The translations under genes and the position numbers were made by a program. From Mariniphaga sp964540165 (GTDB taxonomy: Bacteria; Bacteroidota; Bacteroidia; Bacteroidales; Prolixibacteraceae), in the NCBI GenBank assembly GCA_964540165.1, contig CAZILU010000117.1, positions 1 to 10,022 on the forward strand: DNA of 10,022 bases, written 5' to 3'. The notes under the pieces were generated by a model. The model did no database searches. It worked only from the letters and a program-made list of their open reading frames with translations, and was not told the DNA's origin. Within the stretch, counting starts at the first letter, position 1. Every line of letters begins with the position of its first letter. This document shows, in pieces, positions 1-5,987 of this stretch.

Positions 1-271
1 CACCAACATGATGGGGATGATCAACCCGCTCCCCCTCTCTCGGCTTTATTGGAAACCCACGCGTAACCTCTTGTCCTCCAGGCGCAACCACCGGCCATAA
101 TACCGGTTTTTTAATCTCAGAAGTATACAGATAGGAGGTAAAAAGCTCATCTCCCACCAACACGTCGATTCGTTTTTCCGCCGGTCTGTTGTCAATAGTG
201 ATCCTTGGTTGTGACCACAAGACCGTTATTTGTGCCGCTAAAAACATGACTGTAATGATAAATCCTCTCAT
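1..271 (-). CDS. DUF6807 ('PmoA'-like) exported protein, N-terminal part
   Basis: Open reading frame of 90 codons that starts with ATG at 271 and runs off the left edge without a stop. The first 21 residues (MRGFIITVMFLAAQITVLWS, then Q) form a signal peptide: a short basic start, a hydrophobic core and a likely cleavage near SQ, so the product is probably periplasmic or exported. Residues 55-90 carry the family pattern KPVLWPVVAPGG, then TRGFP, then REGERVDHPHHVG. I recognise this as the start of the DUF6807 family, which older annotation calls 'methane oxygenase PmoA'. That name has no support here: the protein is not the membrane subunit of methane monooxygenase, and its biochemical role is unknown to me. 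In Bacteroidota such genes often lie near carbohydrate-use genes (from memory). It is co-directional with nth, 60 bp downstream of it. The family call is fairly sure; the function is not known. Confidence 0.75.
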   Translation of the reverse strand, partial: MRGFIITVMFLAAQITVLWSQPRITIDNRPAEKRIDVLVGDELFTSYLYTSEIKKPVLWPVVAPGGQEVTRGFPIKPREGERVDHPHHVG

Positions 272-306
272 GGCAAATGGTTTAAAATTTATTTTGGCAT
301 AAATGT

Positions 307-330
307 AAAAAGAACTGCGCAAAAGCGGTT
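307..330 (-). terminator. weak candidate intrinsic terminator of nth
   Basis: Just after the nth stop, read on the minus strand, AACCGC and GCGCAGTT can pair as a six-base-pair stem with a TTTT loop and a two-base bulge. A C and then TTTTT follow. The stem is short and bulged, so termination may be partial and some read-through into the DUF6807 gene is possible. Confidence 0.3.
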
Positions 331-331
331 G

Positions 332-1012
332 TTAAACGCCTCTTTTTTTGTTCGATTCTTCCTTGGCCTCCGCTTTCCGGTTCTTTAGATACCAGGTACA
401 TACTTCGGTCAAACCACACCGCTCACATTTGGGTTTTCGGGCGAGACAAACATACCGGCCATGAAGGATCAGCCAGTGGTGTGCTTTGGGAACGATATGC
501 CCGGGCAGGTAACGCATCAGTTGCATCTCTGCATCGTACGGATTCTTAGCGCCTTTCGTCAGCCCGATTCTGGCAGCAACCCTGAAAACATGCGTATCAA
601 CCGCCATCGCAGGCTTATGGAATATCACCGATGCAATGACGTTGGCCGTTTTTCTGCCGACGCCGGGAAGTTCTTGAAGATCATCAACATCGTCAGGAAC
701 CCGGCCGTCAAAACGCTCGGTCAGCATCCTCGACATGCCCACCAGGTGCTTTGACTTGTTGTTCGGGTAGGAACAGCTTCTGATGTACTCAAAAATATCC
801 TCCGGTTCAGCTTCGGCCATCTTTTGAGGTGTGGGATAGCGCTTCAGCAGTTCGGGCGTAATTACATTCACCCGCTTATCGGTACACTGGGCCGATAGTA
901 TTACCGCCACCAGCAGGTGAAACGGATTCTCATATTCCAGCTCTGTCTCAGCTATCGGCATGCTCTCTTCAAAGTATGCGATCACCTTCATATACAGTTC
1001 CTGCTTTCTCAT
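332..1012 (-). CDS. nth: Endonuclease III (DNA glycosylase/AP lyase)
   Basis: Base-excision repair enzyme that removes oxidised pyrimidines from DNA and cleaves the abasic site by beta-elimination. All key parts are visible in 226 residues, slightly longer than the 211 of E. coli Nth. The helix-hairpin-helix ELPGVGRKTANVI is at about 114-126, with the catalytic lysine at K121. The catalytic aspartate is D139 in AVDTHV. Four cysteines at 189, 196, 199 and 205 have the C-x6-C-x2-C-x5-C spacing of the [4Fe-4S] cluster. The N-terminal LSAQCTD motif (39-45) is also typical. The C-terminal tail after the cluster is lysine/glutamate-rich and probably disordered. The ATG at 1012 follows a purine-rich AAGAAAGG that could act as a ribosome-binding site. 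The gene is divergent from the ABC-F gene, with 71 bp between the starts. Nothing in the sequence suggests loss of activity. Confidence 0.96.
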   Translation of the reverse strand: MRKQELYMKVIAYFEESMPIAETELEYENPFHLLVAVILSAQCTDKRVNVITPELLKRYPTPQKMAEAEPEDIFEYIRSCSYPNNKSKHLVGMSRMLTERFDGRVPDDVDDLQELPGVGRKTANVIASVIFHKPAMAVDTHVFRVAARIGLTKGAKNPYDAEMQLMRYLPGHIVPKAHHWLILHGRYVCLARKPKCERCGLTEVCTWYLKNRKAEAKEESNKKRGV

Positions 1013-1061
1013 CCTTTCTTGTTTTTGCTAAGATAAACCATTTTTGATCGGATCCATTTGC

Positions 1062-1069
1062 TATTTTTG
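1062..1069 (+). promoter_or_regulatory. candidate -7 element for the ABC-F gene
   Basis: TATTTTTG is an exact match to the Bacteroidota -7 consensus TAnnTTTG, 14 bp before the ATG at 1084. A TTTG at 1043-1046 could be the -33 element, but its 15-bp spacer is shorter than the usual 19 or so. Transcription from here would give a very short leader of about 10 nt, and no Shine-Dalgarno sequence is visible before the ATG. Confidence 0.4.
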
Positions 1070-1083
1070 CCAAAATTTATCTC

Positions 1084-2976
1084 ATGAGACCATACATCCA
1101 GGCCGAAAATATATCAAAACATTATGGTGACCAAATTCTTTTCGAACAGATATCGTTTACGGTGTTTGAAGGGGAAAAAGTGGCGCTCATCGCCCGCAAC
1201 GGAGCAGGCAAATCAACGCTTCTCAACCTACTGACCGGCAGAGATACGCCCGATTCAGGGTTGATCACCCGTACCAACGATGTGAAGATTGGTTATTTTG
1301 AACAGAGTCCTCAGCTCGATTCCGGCCTCTCCGTATTGGATGAAATCTTCAATACCGATGATGAAAAACTGAAAACCGTGCGGGAATTTGAACATGCCGT
1401 TGCACGCAACGATCAGCACAAAATTATTGAGATCTCAGCGAAAATGGATCTATTAGGCGCGTGGGATGCAGAAACGGAAGCCAGGCAAATTCTCACACAG
1501 CTCAAAATTACCGATCTGGAACAACCGGTCGGACAGCTTTCCGGGGGGCAGCAGAAACGATTGGCACTGGCCAAGGTGCTGGTGCAGAAACCCGACTTTC
1601 TGATATTGGACGAACCAACCAACCATCTGGATCTGGAGATGGTTGAGTGGTTGGAGATCTTCCTGAGCAAAAGTTTTACGACCGTTCTGTTGGTTACGCA
1701 CGATCGCTTTTTTCTCGATCAGGTATGCGATCACATCATTGAGATGGAGGACAACCGGATCTACCAGTATGCCGGAAATTATGAGGTATTTCTAAAAAAA
1801 CGGGAAGAGCGCCTGGAAATTCAACAGGCAATGACCGCCCGGGCACAGAACCTGCTGCGCACCGAGCTGGAATGGATGCGCCGGATGCCCAAAGCCAGAA
1901 GCCACAAAGCCAAATACCGGGTCGATGCTTTTCAGGAGCTGAAAAATGAGGCTTCCCAAAAATTCGAAGAGAAAAATTTGGCGCTGAATGTCAAATCATC
2001 GAGATTGGGAAAAAAGATCGTAGAGATCGAAAACCTCTCCTGGTCCTATTCCGGTGAGCCGCTCATCAACAACTTCTCTTATAACTTCTCCCGGTTCGAA
2101 AAAGCGGGAATAATCGGCAAAAACGGTACCGGAAAGAGCACCCTGCTGAACCTCATCACCGGCAGGCTGATCCCCGAATCAGGAAAGATAGAGATCGGGT
2201 CAACCATCCGGTTTGGTTATTACCACCAGGATGGCATCCGCTTCGATCCTAAAGAGAGGGTTATCGATGCCGTAAATAAAATTGCCGAATACATCTACTT
2301 TGATGATGGGACACAAATGAGTGCCTCACAAATGTTAACGCAGTTTCTCTTTGCTCCGGAAATGCACTACCAATTCATCGAGAAACTGAGCGGTGGTGAA
2401 CAGCGCAGGCTCTACCTATGCACGGTGCTTATGCAAAATCCCAACTTTCTCATTTTAGATGAACCAACCAACGACCTGGATCTGTTTACGCTGAACGTTC
2501 TTGAATCGTACCTCGCTAACTTTGGCGGTTGCGTGCTGGTCGTTTCTCATGACCGGTATTTTATGGATCGGATTGTTGATCATATCTTCGTTTTTGAAGG
2601 GAATGGTGTTATCTCCGATTTTCCCGGAAGTTATAGCAGTTACCGAAAACAGTGTGATGAGCAGATTAAAACTGGTAACGCCTTAAAATCGGAATCCCGA
2701 AAATCGGATATCGACCCTGCGCGCACAAAAAAACCGGACAAGGAGACCAAGAGCAGCGAACAGCGAAAACTCACCTTCAAAGAGAGGCGCGAACTGGAAC
2801 AGCTGGAGGAGGAGATAACCGCATTGGAGAGGCAGATCGAACGCCTGGAGACCGGACTAAATTCAGGAGCTCTGAATCATGAAGAGCTGTTCCTGAATTC
2901 AAACGAACTGACCCGGATAAAAAAACGGTTGGACGAAAAAGAGCTTCGCTGGCTTGAATTAGGTGAATGTTGCTGA
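1084..2976 (+). CDS. uup: ABC-F family ATPase, Uup-type
   Basis: Soluble tandem-ABC ATPase of the ABC-F family, which acts on ribosomes rather than in membrane transport; no membrane segment is present. Domain 1 has a P-loop at 37-44 (ARNGAGKS), signature LSGGQ at 152-156, Walker B FLILDE at 172-177 and switch histidine H206. The inter-domain linker (about 235-310) contains the RTELEWMRRMPKARSHKAKY stretch typical of Bacteroidota members. Domain 2 has a P-loop at 345-352 (GKNGTGKS), signature LSGGEQ at 435-440, Walker B FLILDE at 455-460 and H489. After a charged spacer (about 525-560), residues 562-628 form an antiparallel coiled coil like the C-terminal domain of Uup. The length of 630 matches E. 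coli Uup (635). The first P-loop glycine is alanine (A37). Uup is linked in E. coli to ribosome assembly/translation and to precise transposon excision. Antibiotic-resistance ABC-F proteins are relatives, but the Uup-like C-terminal domain argues for the housekeeping type. The gene converges on the DUF3276 gene with a 3-bp gap. Confidence 0.92.
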   Translation: MRPYIQAENISKHYGDQILFEQISFTVFEGEKVALIARNGAGKSTLLNLLTGRDTPDSGLITRTNDVKIGYFEQSPQLDSGLSVLDEIFNTDDEKLKTVREFEHAVARNDQHKIIEISAKMDLLGAWDAETEARQILTQLKITDLEQPVGQLSGGQQKRLALAKVLVQKPDFLILDEPTNHLDLEMVEWLEIFLSKSFTTVLLVTHDRFFLDQVCDHIIEMEDNRIYQYAGNYEVFLKKREERLEIQQAMTARAQNLLRTELEWMRRMPKARSHKAKYRVDAFQELKNEASQKFEEKNLALNVKSSRLGKKIVEIENLSWSYSGEPLINNFSYNFSRFEKAGIIGKNGTGKSTLLNLITGRLIPESGKIEIGSTIRFGYYHQDGIRFDPKERVIDAVNKIAEYIYFDDGTQMSASQMLTQFLFAPEMHYQFIEKLSGGEQRRLYLCTVLMQNPNFLILDEPTNDLDLFTLNVLESYLANFGGCVLVVSHDRYFMDRIVDHIFVFEGNGVISDFPGSYSSYRKQCDEQIKTGNALKSESRKSDIDPARTKKPDKETKSSEQRKLTFKERRELEQLEEEITALERQIERLETGLNSGALNHEELFLNSNELTRIKKRLDEKELRWLELGECC

Positions 2977-2979
2977 AAA

Positions 2980-3417
2980 TCAGATATCGTCAAAATCTAT
3001 ATCACTAAAATGATTGCTTTCGATGACGTTAAAGTATTCGTCAAAGTTCTCCTCCACTTTATTGTCCTTATGCTTCAGCGCCAACCCTTCCTGCTCCTCC
3101 CTGACCGATTCTTTCTCCTTCAAGGTTAACGTCGGCTGATTTTCAGTTATATATGAGAGGGTCTCTTTTAACGTTGCGGTGAAATGATCAAAATCTTCCG
3201 GATAGATGAAAATTTTATGCTTTTGATACTGATAATTTCCATTTTGATCAAATTTCCTTTTACTTTCAGTCACGGTCAGGTAATACTCTTGGTTGCGGGT
3301 ACATCGAACATCAAAAAAATAGGTACGGTTACCGGCCCGAACATTTTTGGAAAAGATAATGGCATTGGTTTTATGGTCTGCATTTTCACGATCTTTTTTA
3401 TAATCAGTAGGCTCCAT
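2980..3417 (-). CDS. DUF3276 / PUR-alpha-like nucleic-acid-binding protein
   Basis: Small 145-residue protein of the DUF3276 family, the bacterial relatives of eukaryotic Pur-alpha, common in Bacteroidota. The single PUR repeat spans about 19-92. It shows the family pattern IIFSKNVRAGNRTYFFDVRC, then YYLTVTESKRKF, then KHKIFIYPEDFDHF, i.e. a beta-sheet surface with many basic and aromatic residues followed by a helix. The C-terminal part (about 93-145) is low in conservation and ends in an acidic tail (FDEYFNVIE...FSDIDFDDI). There is no signal peptide, so the protein is cytoplasmic. The Borrelia homologue (BpuR/EbfC-locus work, from memory) binds DNA and RNA, so nucleic-acid binding is a fair inference. 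The exact target in Bacteroidota is not known to me. The ATG at 3417 lies 34 bp downstream of a strong -7 element, so the gene has its own promoter. Confidence 0.88.
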   Translation of the reverse strand: MEPTDYKKDRENADHKTNAIIFSKNVRAGNRTYFFDVRCTRNQEYYLTVTESKRKFDQNGNYQYQKHKIFIYPEDFDHFTATLKETLSYITENQPTLTLKEKESVREEQEGLALKHKDNKVEENFDEYFNVIESNHFSDIDFDDI

Positions 3418-3450
3418 TGTTTTAGTATTTCAAATTCTTGATTTATTTGT

Positions 3451-3458
3451 CAAAAATA
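3451..3458 (-). promoter_or_regulatory. -7 element for the DUF3276 gene
   Basis: On the minus strand this reads TATTTTTG, an exact TAnnTTTG match. It lies 33 bp from the DUF3276 start codon. TTTC sits at the -33 position with a 19-bp spacer (3478-3481), one mismatch from TTTG. The predicted leader is about 28 nt, A/T-rich, with no Shine-Dalgarno sequence. The 103-bp gap up to folD holds nothing else that I recognise. Confidence 0.6.
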
Positions 3459-3520
3459 GAAAAAAACTTAAAAAATGGAAATAAATCTCAAGGAAAAGCC
3501 CGCCGACAGTACCTTTCAGG

Positions 3521-4396
3521 CTATTTATAGATCCCTCCGGTAACGGCCAGAAGGGTATTATGGAGCAATGAAACCCGGGTCATCGGTCCAACGCCGCCCG
3601 GAACCGGTGTAATAAAAGAGCATTTGGGAGCCACTTCATCAAAAAGGACATCTCCTTTCAGTTTAAATCCCGATTTTGTCTGGTCAGAAGGAACGCGGGT
3701 CGTACCTACATCAATCACCACAGCCCCCTCTTTCACCATGTCTCCCTTAATGAACTCCGGAACACCGATGGCTGCAATCAATATGTCGGCCGACCGGCAG
3801 AGATCCTTCAGATCTTTGGTGCGGCTATGAGCTACCGTAACCGTTGCGTTGACTGATTTTTGAGACATCAAAACGCTCAGCGGACGTCCGACAATATTAC
3901 TGCGGCCAACAATGACACAATGTTTCCCGCTGGTATCGATCTTATATCGCTTCAATAACTCAATAATCCCAAAAGGAGTGGCTGAAACAAACGATGGTAA
4001 TCCAATAACCATACGCCCCACATTCACCGGATGAAAACCATCAACGTCTTTATGGGGTGCAATTGCTTCAATCACTTTCTGCTCGGAAATATGCGCCGGA
4101 AGCGGCAGTTGTACAATAAATCCGTCAACATCGTCATCCTCATTCAACCGTTGCACCCCAAGCAGCAATTCTGCTTCGGCAACATCATCTTCGTAACGAA
4201 TGAGGGTTGATTTATAACCAACAGCCTCACAATCCTTTATTTTATAGGCAACATAGGTTTCACTACCCCCGTCGTGGCCAACCAATATAGCAGCCAGATG
4301 CGGGGTTTTTCCTCCATTTTCCTTCAACCGGATTACCTTGGCTGCGATCTCTTCTTTGATCTCTGCAGCCACTTTCTTACCATCGATAAGCTCCAT
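3521..4396 (-). CDS. folD: Bifunctional methylene-THF dehydrogenase / methenyl-THF cyclohydrolase
   Basis: Cytoplasmic enzyme of one-carbon metabolism. It oxidises 5,10-methylene-tetrahydrofolate with NAD(P)+ to methenyl-THF and hydrolyses that to 10-formyl-THF, which feeds purine and formyl-methionine synthesis. The length of 291 residues is normal. The catalytic pair Y48 and K52 sits in ETYVAYK, and Q96 in VQLPLP and D119 in KDVDGFHP complete the active site. The dinucleotide-binding loop VIVGRSNIVGRPL is at 161-173. The family signature PGGVGPMT is at 266-273. The start MELIDGKKVA is the usual FolD N-terminus, so the ATG at 4396 is well supported. The gene lies 79 bp downstream of ffh on the same strand. 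I could not find a convincing promoter in that gap, so co-transcription with ffh is possible but not shown. Confidence 0.97.
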   Translation of the reverse strand: MELIDGKKVAAEIKEEIAAKVIRLKENGGKTPHLAAILVGHDGGSETYVAYKIKDCEAVGYKSTLIRYEDDVAEAELLLGVQRLNEDDDVDGFIVQLPLPAHISEQKVIEAIAPHKDVDGFHPVNVGRMVIGLPSFVSATPFGIIELLKRYKIDTSGKHCVIVGRSNIVGRPLSVLMSQKSVNATVTVAHSRTKDLKDLCRSADILIAAIGVPEFIKGDMVKEGAVVIDVGTTRVPSDQTKSGFKLKGDVLFDEVAPKCSFITPVPGGVGPMTRVSLLHNTLLAVTGGIYK

Positions 4397-4418
4397 AAAA
4401 TAGTGTTACTAAGTAGTT

Positions 4419-4440
4419 AATAATAAAAACAGTTATTATT
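4419..4440. repeat. A/T-rich inverted repeat between ffh and folD
   Basis: AATAATAA and TTATTATT form a perfect 8-bp inverted repeat with a 6-base loop, centred 33 bp upstream of the folD start. It has no G or C in the arms, so an RNA hairpin would be weak and no clear U-tract makes it a terminator. It could be a protein-binding site or chance in A/T-rich spacer DNA. Confidence 0.3.
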
Positions 4441-4475
4441 GGGTATCTTAATTATGAGGTCTTTCGGGCTTTGTA

Positions 4476-5804
4476 TCACGGACGCCTGCCGGCACCCATC
4501 ATTCGTTGAATATTCTTTCCCTGGGATACCATCTTCATCATCTTCCGGGTTTCTGAAAACTGCTTCAATAACCGGTTAACCTCCTGAATAGAAGTCCCTG
4601 ATCCTCCGGCAATCCGTTTTCTTCGCGTTCCATTGATCAATGCAGGATCTTCCCGTTCAGCAGGAGTCATCGAATAGATGATTGCCTCTATATGTTTAAA
4701 TGCATCATCTTCCAACTCCATATTTTTAAGGGCTTTACCCATGCCGGGGATCATAGAAACCACATCTTTCAGGTCTCCCATCTTTTTTATCTGATGAATC
4801 TGTTTCAGAAAATCATTGAAATTGAACGTATTCTTTGCCAGTTTTTTTTGCAGTCGGCGAGCCTCCTCCTCATCGTACTGTTCCTGAGCCTTTTCAACCA
4901 GGGTGACAATATCGCCCATACCCAAAATACGGTCGGCCATGCGGGTAGGGTGAAAAACATCGATTGCATCGAGCTTCTCCCCGGTTCCAACAAACTTGAT
5001 GGGTTTATCAACCACCGACCGGATTGAGAGCGCCGCTCCACCGCGGGTATCGCCATCCAGTTTGGTCAACACCACCCCATTAAAGTCGAGGCGATCGTTA
5101 AACTCCTTCGCCGTGTTAACGGCATCCTGCCCGGTCATAGAGTCAACCACAAAGAGTATTTCGTTCGGATTCACCGCACGTTTGATGGCTGCAATCTCAC
5201 GCATCATCTCCTCATCAATGGCAAGCCGTCCGGCCGTGTCGATGATCACGACATCACGCCCCTCCCGCTTTGCCTGACTGATGGCTGCCAACGCAATCTT
5301 TACCGGATCTTTACTACCCTCTTCCGTGTAAACCGGAACGTCTATTTGCTCTCCCAAAATCTTCAGCTGCTCGATAGCTGCAGGGCGATAGACGTCGCAA
5401 GCTACCAACATCGGATGCCGTCCCTTTTTGCGCTTCAGCAGGTTGGCCAGCTTTCCCGAAAAGGTCGTCTTACCGGACCCCTGCAGGCCGGCCATCAGAA
5501 TAACCGACGGAGATCCGGTCAGATCGATATCAGCCATAACCCCGCCCATCAGTTGGGCAAGTTCATCCTTCACAATCTTCACCATCAACTGCCCCGGTTT
5601 CACCGAAGTCAGCACATTCTGACCCAACGCTTTCTCTTTCACCTCATCGGTGAATGTTTTGGCAATCTTAAAATTGACGTCAGCATCCAGCAAAGCACGA
5701 CGTATATCCTTGAGCGTCTCTGCGATGTTGATCTCTGTAATTTTCCCCTGGCCTTTCAACAGTTTGAATGACCGTTCGAGCTTATCCGATAAATTTTCAA
5801 ACAT
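4476..5804 (-). CDS. ffh: Signal recognition particle GTPase Ffh (SRP54)
   Basis: Protein subunit of the signal recognition particle. It binds 4.5S RNA and signal sequences of nascent membrane proteins and docks with FtsY at the inner membrane. In 442 residues the full NGM layout is seen. The helical N domain (1-85) holds the ALLDADVN motif. The G domain (about 95-295) has the P-loop GLQGSGKT at 106-113, DVYRP at 137-141, DTAGR at 189-193 and TKLD at 247-250. The methionine-rich M domain (about 325-435) has the MIPGMGK hinge at 351-357 and the RNA-binding RRKRIAGGSG at 394-403. The C-terminus ends GAGRRP soon after the M domain, without the long tail some species have. The start MFENLSDKLE is the family norm. 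A well-matched promoter lies directly upstream, and the gene is divergent from tex. There are no oddities in the motifs. Confidence 0.97.
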   Translation of the reverse strand: MFENLSDKLERSFKLLKGQGKITEINIAETLKDIRRALLDADVNFKIAKTFTDEVKEKALGQNVLTSVKPGQLMVKIVKDELAQLMGGVMADIDLTGSPSVILMAGLQGSGKTTFSGKLANLLKRKKGRHPMLVACDVYRPAAIEQLKILGEQIDVPVYTEEGSKDPVKIALAAISQAKREGRDVVIIDTAGRLAIDEEMMREIAAIKRAVNPNEILFVVDSMTGQDAVNTAKEFNDRLDFNGVVLTKLDGDTRGGAALSIRSVVDKPIKFVGTGEKLDAIDVFHPTRMADRILGMGDIVTLVEKAQEQYDEEEARRLQKKLAKNTFNFNDFLKQIHQIKKMGDLKDVVSMIPGMGKALKNMELEDDAFKHIEAIIYSMTPAEREDPALINGTRRKRIAGGSGTSIQEVNRLLKQFSETRKMMKMVSQGKNIQRMMGAGRRP

Positions 5805-5827
5805 GTAATTCTTATTTTACGCAACGA

Positions 5828-5858
5828 CAAAAATACAAGGAAAAAGTGAAAGGGCAAA
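5828..5858 (-). promoter_or_regulatory. promoter of ffh (-33 TTTG / -7 TAnnTTTG)
   Basis: On the minus strand TTTG (5855-5858) is followed by a 19-bp spacer and TATTTTTG (5828-5835). Both elements and the spacing are exact matches to the Bacteroidota housekeeping sigma consensus. The expected transcription start is near 5822, giving a leader of about 17 nt before the ffh ATG at 5804. This is the best promoter in the window and supports the phylum assignment. Confidence 0.75.
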
Positions 5859-5960
5859 ACAGCCCGTTCATTGATCCGGGACAAATGCCATTTGCCTTTT
5901 GACAGCATATGACCTGCCACCGGTTATCGCTGTTTCACTCCAACCAAGCGTTTTCTTTTC

Positions 5961-5968
5961 TACCTTTG
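5961..5968 (+). promoter_or_regulatory. -7 element of tex
   Basis: TACCTTTG is an exact TAnnTTTG match, and with the following CA it forms the TACCTTTGCA form often seen in Bacteroidota. It lies 19 bp before the tex ATG. No clear TTTG is found at the -33 distance. The predicted leader is about 15 nt. Confidence 0.55.
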
Positions 5969-5987
5969 CACCAGAAAACAGTTCCAT

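Noticed and set aside
461..754. 97-codon open frame opposite nth
   Set aside because: Covers the conserved catalytic part of nth on the other strand; the translation resembles no protein I know.
1084..2976. Antibiotic-resistance ABC-F (Lsa/Msr/OptrA type)
   Set aside because: The Uup-like C-terminal coiled coil, the Bacteroidota housekeeping-type linker and the conserved-gene neighbourhood favour a chromosomal Uup-type protein; no mobile element is nearby.
3459..3520. Terminator after folD
   Set aside because: Only a 3-bp stem (CCT-GAA-AGG) follows the stop; T-runs occur but without a stable hairpin before them.
4692..5027. 111-codon open frame opposite ffh
   Set aside because: Shadow of ffh's M domain and the end of its G domain; no family resemblance and no promoter or start context of its own.
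5346..5771. 141-codon open frame opposite ffh on the plus strand
   Set aside because: It lies wholly inside ffh, whose motifs are complete; the translation has no recognisable domain and is what a GC-balanced conserved gene produces on its opposite strand.
5882..5894. Inverted repeat CAAAT-GCC-ATTTG in the ffh/tex intergenic region
   Set aside because: Only five base pairs per arm, away from both -7 elements (about 25 bp behind the ffh -33 box); expected by chance at this size.
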